This document shows, one piece after another, positions 1-6,311 of a stretch of 17,494 bases of DNA (position 1 is its first letter; each line of letters opens with the position of its first letter). The translations under genes were made by a program, and so were the position numbers. The notes below the pieces were generated by a model that saw nothing but the letters and a program-made list of their open reading frames with translations, had not been told where the DNA came from and did not search any database. The DNA is from Lachnospiraceae bacterium (lineage in GTDB: Bacteria > Bacillota_A > Clostridia > Lachnospirales > Lachnospiraceae): assembly GCA_024684065.1 (NCBI GenBank), contig JAIKXO010000047.1, positions 1 through 17,494 on the forward strand. The letters are read 5' to 3'.

Positions 1-984
1 CTTCACAAACACCCCCATCGCATTGGTAGGCACTCTATATAATACGTTTCCGCAGTTACACTTATATACATATTCGCCGTTCTCATCTTCTGTGGCAGGC
101 TTGGTCTCAATCCACTCATAATCATGATGATGAGCACTTGCTGCCTCTGCAGCTTTCATTTGAGCAAGCAGAGCCTGATACTCAGCCCACATCTGTGCCT
201 GCTGTTCGGGAGTTAATGCAGATGTCGTTGCGGTAGCATTTGATGTAGAAGTAGCTGATCCTGCGTTAGCATTTGCGTCTGTATTCCCGCCAGTATTGCC
301 ACCACCTGAGCCTGCAGGAATAACTTTCAAACGGAAGTTCGATGTATAGGCACGAAAAGCACCAGGACCAGAAGAAGTATTAAAAAACATGGCTCTTATA
401 GCGTATTCCCCTATACTAGTAGGTGTTCCAGATATTATCCTTCCACTCGAACTTACGCCGTCAAGCCCTTGGGGTAAAGTAATATACCAAGCACCAGATA
501 TGGAATCATCGCTTAAAGAGCATTCTATGTTTAACGGTGTATTAACTTCCACTTCAATTGTACTCCCGTCAGCCGGAGCAACAGCAACAGCAGGATAAAC
601 ATTCAAAGTGAAATCACGCTGAGGAAGGACGTAACCAGTTTGACCTGGGTATGTTAATAAAACTCTTATACGGTATATCCCTGGACTGGTAGGTGTTCCG
701 GTTATTTTCCCGTCATTACTAATACCAATGCCGGACCCAGGAATTGGATTGCTGCCGAAATCAATCACCCACTCCACATTAGATGTGGAATCAGTAGTAC
801 ATTGTATGTTTAACGGAGAATTAACCACTACTCCAATTATTTGCCCCTCGGCCGGATAAGTGATAGTATCCTCAGCCATTGCCGTTGCAGGTTGTAAAAG
901 AATCCCCAAACCGGCTCCCATGATTATGGTCAGCGCTGTAGCGAATATCCAGAATAATACCTTTCTACCCTTTTTCACTTTCAT
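1..984 (-). CDS. Secreted protein with two putative Ig-like (He_PIG-type) modules, 3' end outside window
   Basis: An open frame of 328 codons runs without a stop from ATG at 984 to the window edge, so the C-terminus is missing. AAAGGA lies about 9 nt before the ATG. The N-terminus is a classic signal peptide: basic MKVKKGRK, a hydrophobic stretch to about residue 30, then an ATAMAED cleavage region. Two homologous modules follow, each with PLNIxC near its start and a GTPTS(P/I)G(I/E)Y hallmark strand near its end, typical of putative Ig folds in bacterial surface proteins. A Gly/Asn/Thr/Ala linker and a Gln/Ala helix (EQQAQMWAEYQALLAQ) lead to HHHDYEWIETKPA and a CNCGN pair. That His-rich terminal motif recurs in secreted Lachnospiraceae proteins as I remember it. 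The ligand is unknown. It is likely exported and surface-associated. Confidence 0.85.
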   Translation of the reverse strand, partial: MKVKKGRKVLFWIFATALTIIMGAGLGILLQPATAMAEDTITYPAEGQIIGVVVNSPLNIQCTTDSTSNVEWVIDFGSNPIPGSGIGISNDGKITGTPTSPGIYRIRVLLTYPGQTGYVLPQRDFTLNVYPAVAVAPADGSTIEVEVNTPLNIECSLSDDSISGAWYITLPQGLDGVSSSGRIISGTPTSIGEYAIRAMFFNTSSGPGAFRAYTSNFRLKVIPAGSGGGNTGGNTDANANAGSATSTSNATATTSALTPEQQAQMWAEYQALLAQMKAAEAASAHHHDYEWIETKPATEDENGEYVYKCNCGNVLYRVPTNAMGVFVK

Positions 985-1009
985 CACAAAACATCCTTTC
1001 TGCAAATTG

Positions 1010-1017
1010 TTTATATA
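1010..1017 (-). promoter_or_regulatory. Candidate -10 region of the Ig-like secreted protein gene
   Basis: The minus strand reads TATATAAA here, about 26 nt upstream of the start codon, giving a short leader. The position 17 bp upstream (about 1033-1038) does not resemble TTGACA, so the promoter would be weak without help. The three direct repeats at 1051-1079 sit just upstream of that -35 position, which fits an activator-dependent promoter. Confidence 0.4.
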
Positions 1018-1050
1018 AGTGATTGTAGAAAGAAAGGGTAATGATAGATA

Positions 1051-1079
1051 GGTTGAAAAAAGGTTGAATATGGGCTGAA
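1051..1079. promoter_or_regulatory. Three direct heptamer repeats with an 11-bp period (candidate activator site)
   Basis: GGTTGAA occurs at 1051-1057 and 1062-1068 and GGCTGAA at 1073-1079; the starts are exactly 11 bp apart, one helical turn. Read on the minus strand they are TTCAGCC, TTCAACC, TTCAACC, ending about 13 bp before the expected -35 position of the promoter of the Ig-like gene. Direct repeats with an 11-bp period are typical of OmpR/PhoB-family sites. The LuxR-type membrane regulator encoded next door is another possible binder. Binding is inferred. Confidence 0.5.
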
Positions 1080-1118
1080 TCGTGTGAAATCTACGGAAAA
1101 CCGGTTTAATTCACAACA

Positions 1119-2591
1119 TCATTCACGGCTTAGTACACCGATCAGATCATGCTTTTCATCAGTTCCGGTTTTCTCATAAAGACTGTTGATATATCGATAG
1201 ACCATTGTCCGTGATATTTCCAACTCTTGCGCTATTTCATTTGTTCGTATATCTTTTTCTCTCAGGATGATCCTTACAACATCGGTTTCCCTTGGTGTCA
1301 ATCTGAACTGCGTGGTAAGTCCGAACAGTATTCGTCGGTTTTTCTCCTCTTCCTGCTGCAGGGATACCACTTCGCTGTAAATATCCTGTCTGGTAACTTC
1401 CCTGACTTCCGACTGAATTATGCCGGTTATTTCGGATATTACAAGACCCACTGTCAATATTGTCAAAGCAATACATATCATATAGTCCATCATGATGTTA
1501 TCATTTCGGATGTATGTGAACAGAAGGCCTGTCAGACATTCGAACCCCATCAGGATCCTTCCAAAGCTTGCCCATAATTCGGGCCGGTCTGTCCTTGGTG
1601 CCAGAAGCCAGAACGAAAAGGTGATATAACCTATCATAAAAGACTCGCAGAATTGACGAATATACTGAACCACTACGGACATATAAACAAAATCTGCCGG
1701 AATCCACACTGTTATTATCATGGAAAGCAGCATTATACCTGATAGTTCACTCCTTTTTTTCTTATCATACAACAGTCCTATGATCAAATAGGACGGCACT
1801 GCAAAGAGTCTCGCCAATCCATACAGAACCCCCGCCTGATCAACATAGGTATTAAAAACTATCCTGTGTGCCCTGCCCATGCACAAAAGAGCTGCCACAG
1901 TCAGCCCGCACAGTAAAAACAGCGCCCTTGTGTTATCCTGTCTGACCTCGTTATTCATCTTATCCGCATAGGGCAGCGGATCGGAAGTTGCCCATTCTTT
2001 GGGATTACGGATAACGATATATGTAACAAAGACAAAGAGTGTCAGCAGGACCACGATCATGATGATCTCCTGCCTGAGCATCGCCCACAGCACATAATGA
2101 AGAATATAAGCAAGCGCTCCTCCCAATCCTATAATTCTCCCACCATGCAGATTCCCGGATACTCTCAGCGAAAGGAAATAATACACTGCTCCTCCCACAT
2201 ATCCCAGGACAAACATAACCACCAGTGATACTCCTGTAATCATCACGATATTATCTATGATCATTAACAGCAGCAAACCGGCGGAGTATATGACATTGGA
2301 AGCGATCAACAGGTACTTTCTCCAAGTAGGGCTGCCAACTGCCTCACGGCTGCCATAAAATGCTGCATAGCCCAGAACCATCATCAGTATTTTTATATAA
2401 TAAAGCGTTCCGCTCCAGCCTATAAGGCTGTCTGTATAGATGCTGCACGCCATCATATTAAGATGATATGCTGCAAATAAAAAAATCGACAATTTTTGTA
2501 TACTTATTCTCGTCTCAGTTCTCATTTCCGGAATCTCATTTTTCATATTTACATGTGATCCTTCTTGATTTTTTAACATGATACGTTTCAT
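1119..2591 (-). CDS. Polytopic membrane protein with C-terminal LuxR-type helix-turn-helix
   Basis: A 490-residue protein. Residues about 30-400 form roughly ten to twelve hydrophobic helices with short charged loops, an MFS-like layout with no soluble sensor domain visible. About residues 431-490 form a GerE/LuxR DNA-binding domain: LTPRETDVVRIILREK, then NEIAQELEISRTMVYRYINSLYEK, matching the usual LTxRExEVL and the recognition helix followed by a conserved IxxxxxK/T segment. The family is membrane-bound LuxR regulators, in which the membrane part is thought to sense a signal or lipid and the cytoplasmic tail binds DNA; the ligand is unknown. AGGTG lies about 10 nt before the chosen ATG; ATG at codon 4 or codon 16 is also possible. 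It is transcribed divergently from the lipoprotein gene, and it may act on that gene, on itself or on the Ig-like gene. Confidence 0.85.
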   Translation of the reverse strand: MKRIMLKNQEGSHVNMKNEIPEMRTETRISIQKLSIFLFAAYHLNMMACSIYTDSLIGWSGTLYYIKILMMVLGYAAFYGSREAVGSPTWRKYLLIASNVIYSAGLLLLMIIDNIVMITGVSLVVMFVLGYVGGAVYYFLSLRVSGNLHGGRIIGLGGALAYILHYVLWAMLRQEIIMIVVLLTLFVFVTYIVIRNPKEWATSDPLPYADKMNNEVRQDNTRALFLLCGLTVAALLCMGRAHRIVFNTYVDQAGVLYGLARLFAVPSYLIIGLLYDKKKRSELSGIMLLSMIITVWIPADFVYMSVVVQYIRQFCESFMIGYITFSFWLLAPRTDRPELWASFGRILMGFECLTGLLFTYIRNDNIMMDYMICIALTILTVGLVISEITGIIQSEVREVTRQDIYSEVVSLQQEEEKNRRILFGLTTQFRLTPRETDVVRIILREKDIRTNEIAQELEISRTMVYRYINSLYEKTGTDEKHDLIGVLSRE

Positions 2592-2629
2592 CAGTCACAG
2601 CACCTGCCATATACCGGGATAGTGGTATA

Positions 2630-2670
2630 ATATCACTGTTCCCTGTGATATCAGCTGTATATTATATCAC
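2630..2670. promoter_or_regulatory. Alternating ATATCAC / GTGATAT half-sites over an extended -10 promoter for the LuxR gene
   Basis: ATATCAC is at 2630-2636, its inverse GTGATAT at 2645-2651, and ATATCAC again at 2664-2670, giving two overlapping dyads. The third half-site overlaps a minus-strand TGATATAAT (TATAAT at 2666-2661), an extended -10 element; the -35 position is poor. The sites lie 40-80 bp before the LuxR-type gene, so autoregulation is plausible. Inference only. Confidence 0.5.
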
Positions 2671-2719
2671 AACCCATTGTAATGTTTCCATAAGAATCAA
2701 TTCCGGCCGCCGATACAGA

Positions 2720-2746
2720 TTTTTGGTTGAGATGCTCATCCAAAAA
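2720..2746. promoter_or_regulatory. 27-bp dyad between divergent genes (candidate operator)
   Basis: TTTTTGG (2720-2726) and CCAAAAA (2740-2746) flank TGAG (2728-2731) and CTCA (2735-2738) around a 3-bp centre. Every position pairs except one symmetric T/T at 2727 and 2739. Neither strand has a T-run after it, so it is not an intrinsic terminator. It lies 32 bp before the lipoprotein -10 hexamer, an operator-like place. Confidence 0.55.
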
Positions 2747-2777
2747 CCTGGGGGTAGTTATACCGTCTCTTTTTGTA

Positions 2778-2783
2778 TATAAT
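2778..2783 (+). promoter_or_regulatory. -10 hexamer TATAAT for the lipoprotein gene
   Basis: A perfect TATAAT within GTATATAATTAG, 66 bp before the ATG at 2850. The -35 region around 2755-2760 (TAGTTA) is poor, so control through the adjacent 27-bp dyad is possible. Confidence 0.45.
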
Positions 2784-2849
2784 TAGTACCATAACCGTAA
2801 AAAAGTTCATACGTTTTGCGGCAGTAAAAAAGAAGGACAGGATATATTT

Positions 2850-4280
2850 ATGAAAAAAATACAAAGTGCATTGATCTGTTTGATGAGCGTTATGCTTCTT
2901 GCAGGCTGTGGTGGCTCAGGGCCATCCGAAATTGCCGAAATTGATCTTATGGAAAAGCCGGATAATGTCATCCTTATATCCGAAGAGAAAGATACAGAGG
3001 ACGACGGCGGGGACGAAGCGGAGCCTGTTAATAATATAAAATCTGATAAAAACGAAGATACAACAGGGGAAGAAACAGAAGAAGCCGGAAACTCCGAAAC
3101 TGAGTTCGATTTCGCCGGTGCTTTTGAGGAAGGACAGGTATACAACAACGGCAGCTACTTTGTAAGGATCGGGGATAAGGTTTATTTCAGGAATATCCGG
3201 CCTGAATCAATGGATGAGGGGGCGATTTTCGGAAATTTTCTCAGTACCGAGTTTCATGCCGTTAACTGTCCGCTAATATCTTATGACGTAAATACCTGTG
3301 AATGGGCAGAAATCGGTACTGTGGAAGGAACAGAAAAGCTGTATGCCTGCCCCGGGGGATTTTTTATCGGAGTAACAGATCCTGATCTGTTTGATGCAAG
3401 CTGTACGAATTTTTATGATCCGGTAACGAAGGAATCATCCTTTTTCTGTAAGGGATTGCCTCTTGGCGTATCGGAAAGCGGAAGAATCCTTGCCGTGGAG
3501 GAATACGGCGGACAAACCATATGTACAGTGTTATATAAGGATGGCGAAGAGATCGTACGCCTCGGCGGTGAGAACATAGATTACGGGTATGTCGGATTTG
3601 CCGGAGAAACTCTGATCGTTATGTTCGAAAATGCAAATGGGAACCGTATATTATGTTCGGTTGATGAAAAAGGGGATATTACCGAGCTTGGAATGATCGG
3701 CAATGCGGACAACGGCTATGGAAAACCCGAACAGTTCAGATTCCTTAACGGATGCATATACGTATCCCTCGGATACTATGAGGGAACAGGACATTTCCTG
3801 AGCAGATGGGAAATTGTCAAAGCAAGACCCGGGGATGAGGGAAGCCTTGAAATTGCTCTTAATAGTGATGATGTTCCGGGTACATATGACGGCGAAGGTC
3901 CGGATCCGGTTGTTCCTGTATTTTACTTTGATACGGAAGGTGTACTTGATATTTCCGGGCATTTGCCGTATGAGGCATATATGGGAGACGGGGATAAGGG
4001 AAACGACCTGTTTTATTATAATGACGTATTCGAAGAATGCCTTCTGGTAAAGGATTTCATAAACAGAAGCAATTATGAAAGCTGCTCGATAATACAGGAC
4101 ATGGAATCCATAACAGAAACTGCCTTTGTGATATATGCGGATGCAGAGGCTGACAGTGAATATGACATCGGATGGCGCACGGGCTATCGCATGACCGGCT
4201 GGCATATATGCGCGATCCCGTTTGACTCAGGTCATACGGATGAGGAGGGAATGGCAGAGAATATCATATATTTTGAATAG
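2850..4280 (+). CDS. Orphan lipoprotein with acidic linker
   Basis: The 476-residue product begins MKKIQSALICLMSVMLLAGC, a type II signal peptide with an LAGC lipobox and lipid-acceptor Cys20, so it should be anchored to the outer face of the membrane. About residues 25-90 are a highly acidic, low-complexity tether rich in E, D, T and N. The rest (about 95-476) is a beta-rich globular region with repeated short strands such as YFVRIGDKVYFRN and CPLISYDVNTCEWAEIG, suggestive of a beta-propeller like those in Lachnospiraceae DUF5050-type surface proteins, but no catalytic motif is visible. GGACAGG lies 5' of the ATG. The gene stands alone: a LuxR-type regulator diverges upstream and a strong terminator follows. 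Function unknown. Confidence 0.85.
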   Translation: MKKIQSALICLMSVMLLAGCGGSGPSEIAEIDLMEKPDNVILISEEKDTEDDGGDEAEPVNNIKSDKNEDTTGEETEEAGNSETEFDFAGAFEEGQVYNNGSYFVRIGDKVYFRNIRPESMDEGAIFGNFLSTEFHAVNCPLISYDVNTCEWAEIGTVEGTEKLYACPGGFFIGVTDPDLFDASCTNFYDPVTKESSFFCKGLPLGVSESGRILAVEEYGGQTICTVLYKDGEEIVRLGGENIDYGYVGFAGETLIVMFENANGNRILCSVDEKGDITELGMIGNADNGYGKPEQFRFLNGCIYVSLGYYEGTGHFLSRWEIVKARPGDEGSLEIALNSDDVPGTYDGEGPDPVVPVFYFDTEGVLDISGHLPYEAYMGDGDKGNDLFYYNDVFEECLLVKDFINRSNYESCSIIQDMESITETAFVIYADAEADSEYDIGWRTGYRMTGWHICAIPFDSGHTDEEGMAENIIYFE

Positions 4281-4300
4281 AAAATACGCTTTTATACAGA

Positions 4301-4326
4301 AAGCCCGGGATTTTCCGGGCTTTTTT
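4301..4326 (+). terminator. Rho-independent terminator of the lipoprotein gene
   Basis: AAGCCCGG (4301-4308) pairs perfectly with CCGGGCTT (4315-4322) around a 6-nt loop, running into TTTTTT (4321-4326). It lies 20 bp after the lipoprotein stop. On the other strand it also has a short T tract and could work bidirectionally. Confidence 0.9.
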
Positions 4327-4336
4327 GTTTAGTTTT

Positions 4337-4382
4337 AAAAAATCTGTAATGAAGTGTCAGATTCTCCCGGTTTACAGATTTT
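4337..4382 (-). terminator. Terminator of the DUF2828 vWA gene
   Basis: AAAATCTGTAA (4339-4349) and TTACAGATTTT (4372-4382) form an 11-bp stem. On the minus strand the hairpin ends in TTTTTT (4342-4337). It begins at the DUF2828 stop codon. The stem is A/T rich and the loop is 22 nt, so it may be only moderately efficient; the stronger hairpin at 4301-4326 backs it up. Confidence 0.65.
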
Positions 4383-5854
4383 CAGCCTATCGTTACAGCC
4401 TCATATCTTTCGGAATTGATGATTTTTTCCATTGCCTCGACCGGATTCAGGCCTACGCACTGCATGACCTGGCGAAACACGGCGGCGGACTGTCCGCTTA
4501 CAAGCTGGACGCCGATATGGTTTTTGTCCGCATGGAAAACATCATGCCTGCTTGCCACGTTCCAGAAGATTATATTCGGGATAGTATAGCCGTTTTCGCT
4601 GAATCTCTGAGACATCATCTCATAAAAAGTCCAGTCCCTGTCCCCGCAGTAATCTATTTCCATATCGGAAATGACAATAAGCGATTTAGGCATATCCTCA
4701 GCGGGAACATGATCCTGTATCCCTATCTCCAGTACATGTTCAAAGGCGGCTCTCAGGTTTGTATTACCTTCCCAGTCATCCATATTAATGCTTCCGATCT
4801 TCTGTGCCAGGGTCTCGCCCTTCAGCACCTGAATACGGGAAGTTCCGGAAAAGGACATAAACATGTTATGGTAGGCTCCGGTATTTCTCTCTGCAAAGTA
4901 TACCGCAAGGCCGACGGAAGTCGCCATGGGCCTTCCTATCATGGAGCCGGAGGTATCGGCGATCACAATGGCATTTGTGCCTTTTTCCACATAATCCGGC
5001 TGCTGGCGCCATTGGGCTTCCAAAGCGGGATCCTCTGAGATATCCGTTATACGCCAGTCTTCCATTCTAATCACCTTTTCCACTATATCATATGGGAAAA
5101 GAGTAGCGGAATGAATCGTTTCCTCACCGTTTACCGCCTTATTGAGGAATTCGCCGTAACGTTTCGGATCATGCCTCATAAACGCGTTCCTGTATAACAG
5201 CATAGCACGGGAAGGAACCGCAGGATAGCGGATCTCATCCCACCTTCCCGCAGACATAAATGCCTCAACGATACCGATACGTTTTCTCATCGCGCGTACA
5301 AGGCGCTTAAACTCATACACACTGTATCCAAGCTTCTGAGCTGTCAGGATACCGAGTTTTCTGGTATTCTCAGACGAAGCGTCGGCAGTCTTTATCCACT
5401 TTGCCAAAAGTGAGATAGCATTCCCTTTACCGAGATTTGCACGGTCTTCCTCGAACTGCTTTTTCATGGCAGCCCACATCTCATCTTCTAAAGGAGTTCC
5501 GATCAGACAGTACAGATCGTCATAACGGCCGTATACTCCTATGAGATCCAGATTCCTGCGAAGACCCTCAGGATGATATTCTGCCATAAACGTAAGGATC
5601 GTACGGAAGGTGTCCCGTTCACCCAGTCCGCCCCTGATATCACGCGCATAGAAGACAATCTTTGTCGCAAACAGCGGATCCGCCTTCCAGGCCTCAGAGA
5701 AAAGACGGGTGATCCGCTCCTTTTCGGCTTTTCTTAAAGAACCGACGGTCCCAAAAAGATCAAGCCTTGCATCTCCTGTCGTATTCAGTGCCACGGCATC
5801 GTTTTCAGTTCTTGTAAATGCAGCTTCCGTTTTTGCCGCTTCAGCGAAATTCAT
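4382..5854 (-). CDS. DUF2828 / TROVE-like HEAT plus vWA protein (Ro60-related)
   Basis: A 490-residue cytoplasmic protein with no signal peptide. Residues about 20-260 match the DUF2828 pattern as I know it from plant and phage members: NTTGDARLDLF (24-34), DPLFATKIVFYARDIRGGLGER (59-80), SAGRWDEIRY (201-210), and FMRHDPKRYGEFL followed by SATLFPYDI. This helical part corresponds to the HEAT-like ring of TROVE (Ro60) proteins. Residues about 290-490 form a vWA domain with a complete MIDAS: D300-T-S-G-S304, T365 in GNTNL, and D397 in ISDMEID. Ro60 binds misfolded and Y RNAs; by analogy RNA binding is expected, but this is inference. AAAGGAGGAAT precedes the ATG by 6 nt. The upstream leader carries tRNA-like RNA elements on the same strand, as in Rsr-Y RNA loci. 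Lengths in both families are similar (about 500). A Rsr/TROVE label would be looser than DUF2828. Confidence 0.85.
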   Translation of the reverse strand: MNFAEAAKTEAAFTRTENDAVALNTTGDARLDLFGTVGSLRKAEKERITRLFSEAWKADPLFATKIVFYARDIRGGLGERDTFRTILTFMAEYHPEGLRRNLDLIGVYGRYDDLYCLIGTPLEDEMWAAMKKQFEEDRANLGKGNAISLLAKWIKTADASSENTRKLGILTAQKLGYSVYEFKRLVRAMRKRIGIVEAFMSAGRWDEIRYPAVPSRAMLLYRNAFMRHDPKRYGEFLNKAVNGEETIHSATLFPYDIVEKVIRMEDWRITDISEDPALEAQWRQQPDYVEKGTNAIVIADTSGSMIGRPMATSVGLAVYFAERNTGAYHNMFMSFSGTSRIQVLKGETLAQKIGSINMDDWEGNTNLRAAFEHVLEIGIQDHVPAEDMPKSLIVISDMEIDYCGDRDWTFYEMMSQRFSENGYTIPNIIFWNVASRHDVFHADKNHIGVQLVSGQSAAVFRQVMQCVGLNPVEAMEKIINSERYEAVTIG

Positions 5855-5890
5855 ATGTCCATTCCTCCTTTCCGCTGTTTTAATTTCTGT

Positions 5891-5920
5891 TTTCCGGACG
5901 CAGAGAACTGCGCCCGGAAA
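5891..5920 (-). other. 13-bp hairpin in the leader of the DUF2828 gene
   Basis: TTTCCGGACGCAG (5891-5903) and CTGCGCCCGGAAA (5908-5920) pair over 13 positions with one G-U pair on the minus-strand RNA and a 4-nt loop. No T-run follows on either strand, so it is not a terminator. It sits 20 nt before the Shine-Dalgarno sequence of the DUF2828 gene and could mark a processing site, a protein-binding hairpin or a translational control element. Confidence 0.6.
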
Positions 5921-5924
5921 TCTT

Positions 5925-5982
5925 CATGACCCTTAATTTCCGGATTTGAACCGTAAAATTCAGTCAATTATACTGGATCATG
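5925..5982 (-). ncRNA. Candidate tRNA-like element B with T-loop arm
   Basis: On the minus strand CAUGAUCC (5982-5975) pairs with GGGUCAUG (5932-5925), an 8-bp closing stem with one G-U. Inside are a 4-bp, 7-nt-loop hairpin CAGU-AUAAUUG-ACUG (5975-5961; its first base competes with the closing stem) and a T-arm-like hairpin with loop UUCAAAU on CGG/CCG (5953-5941), extended by AAUUU/AAAUU beyond a small internal loop. UUCAAAU fits the tRNA T-loop consensus. This is a three-way junction like the tRNA-mimic module of bacterial Y RNAs (YrlA). Caution: the small arm contains TATAAT (5972-5967), so part of this stretch could be a promoter for the DUF2828 gene. Confidence 0.45.
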
Positions 5983-6011
5983 CCATAATATTGCTGTGAG
6001 GGTCACATTTC

Positions 6012-6242
6012 AGGATGCGTGAAAAATCATGATTAACAGTCATGTGCTTGATATTGCTGTTAGCATCCCAAAGCCGACGGACCGGATTCGAACCGGTCAT
6101 AAGCCTGATCATCGGTATCTAAGGAAAAGCATTTCGTGCCTGCCAGCTTATCCGACATTTGTAAACAAATGTCGAACTGGTTTCGCCCGGGAAACATTAT
6201 AATCAGCTTTTCCCCTACACGGAAAATGCTCTGTCTGGTGTT
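6012..6242 (-). ncRNA. Candidate Y-RNA-like structured RNA with tRNA-mimic elements A and C
   Basis: This is read on the minus strand from the predicted start near 6242. The 5' domain has a 10-bp helix GGGGAAAAGC (6215-6206) with GCUUUUCCUU (6130-6121), enclosing GUUUC/GAAAC (6195-6180) and a 9-bp hairpin CGACAUUUG-UUUA-CAAAUGUCG (6174-6153) flanked by CAG/CUG. Element A: CCGAUG (6115-6110) pairs with CGUCGG (6079-6074), stacked without a gap on the T-arm GACCGG-UUCGAAU-CCGGUC (6098-6080). This gives 12 bp, as in a tRNA acceptor/T minihelix, with an 11-nt insert containing GG in place of the D and anticodon arms. Element C: GGGAUGC (6069-6063) pairs with GCAUCCU (6018-6012), 7 bp, enclosing CAUGA-CUGUUAA-UCAUG (6044-6028), a perfect 5-bp/7-nt anticodon arm with GUU. 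No complete tRNA is present. There is no terminator before the DUF2828 gene, so the RNA may be processed from a shared transcript. Confidence 0.5.
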
Positions 6243-6248
6243 TGTTTA

Positions 6249-6277
6249 ACTATACTATATTTTTTTCTGCCTGTCAT
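6249..6277 (-). promoter_or_regulatory. Sigma-A promoter driving the structured RNA and DUF2828 gene
   Basis: On the minus strand -35 ATGACA (6277-6272) and -10 TATAGT (6254-6249) are each 5 of 6 matches to consensus with an exact 17-bp spacer. The predicted start is near 6242-6240. It points at the structured RNA cluster and lies about 390 nt before the DUF2828 start codon, far longer than a normal leader. Confidence 0.7.
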
Positions 6278-6284
6278 TAAACCT

Positions 6285-6311
6285 ATGGTAGAAATTTCCA
6301 AAAAATACCAT
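6285..6311. promoter_or_regulatory. Inverted repeat just upstream of the RNA promoter
   Basis: ATGGTA (6285-6290) and TACCAT (6306-6311) form a 6-bp inverted repeat with a 15-bp centre containing GAAATTTC. It ends 8 bp from the -35 hexamer of the minus-strand promoter, so it could be a regulator site. The support is positional only. Confidence 0.35.

Noticed and set aside
389..598. Plus-strand open frame of 69 codons
   Set aside because: It lies entirely antisense within the Ig-like secreted protein gene, which has a signal peptide and domain signatures; there is no ribosome site.
1097..1107. AAACCGGTTT palindrome as terminator of the LuxR-type gene
   Set aside because: It has no loop and no following T-run; 10 bp of self-complementarity alone is weak evidence.
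4325..5038. Plus-strand open frame of 237 codons
   Set aside because: It is antisense to the DUF2828 gene, whose MIDAS motifs and family signature are clear; it has no ribosome site, and it begins on the terminator T-run.
5891..5920. Intrinsic terminator
   Set aside because: The hairpin is strong but no T-run follows on either strand.
6071..6130. Ordinary tRNA gene on the minus strand
   Set aside because: The T-arm and a 6-bp acceptor-like stem are present, but only 11 nt lie between the 5' acceptor strand and the T-arm, so D and anticodon arms cannot fit, and no CCA follows.
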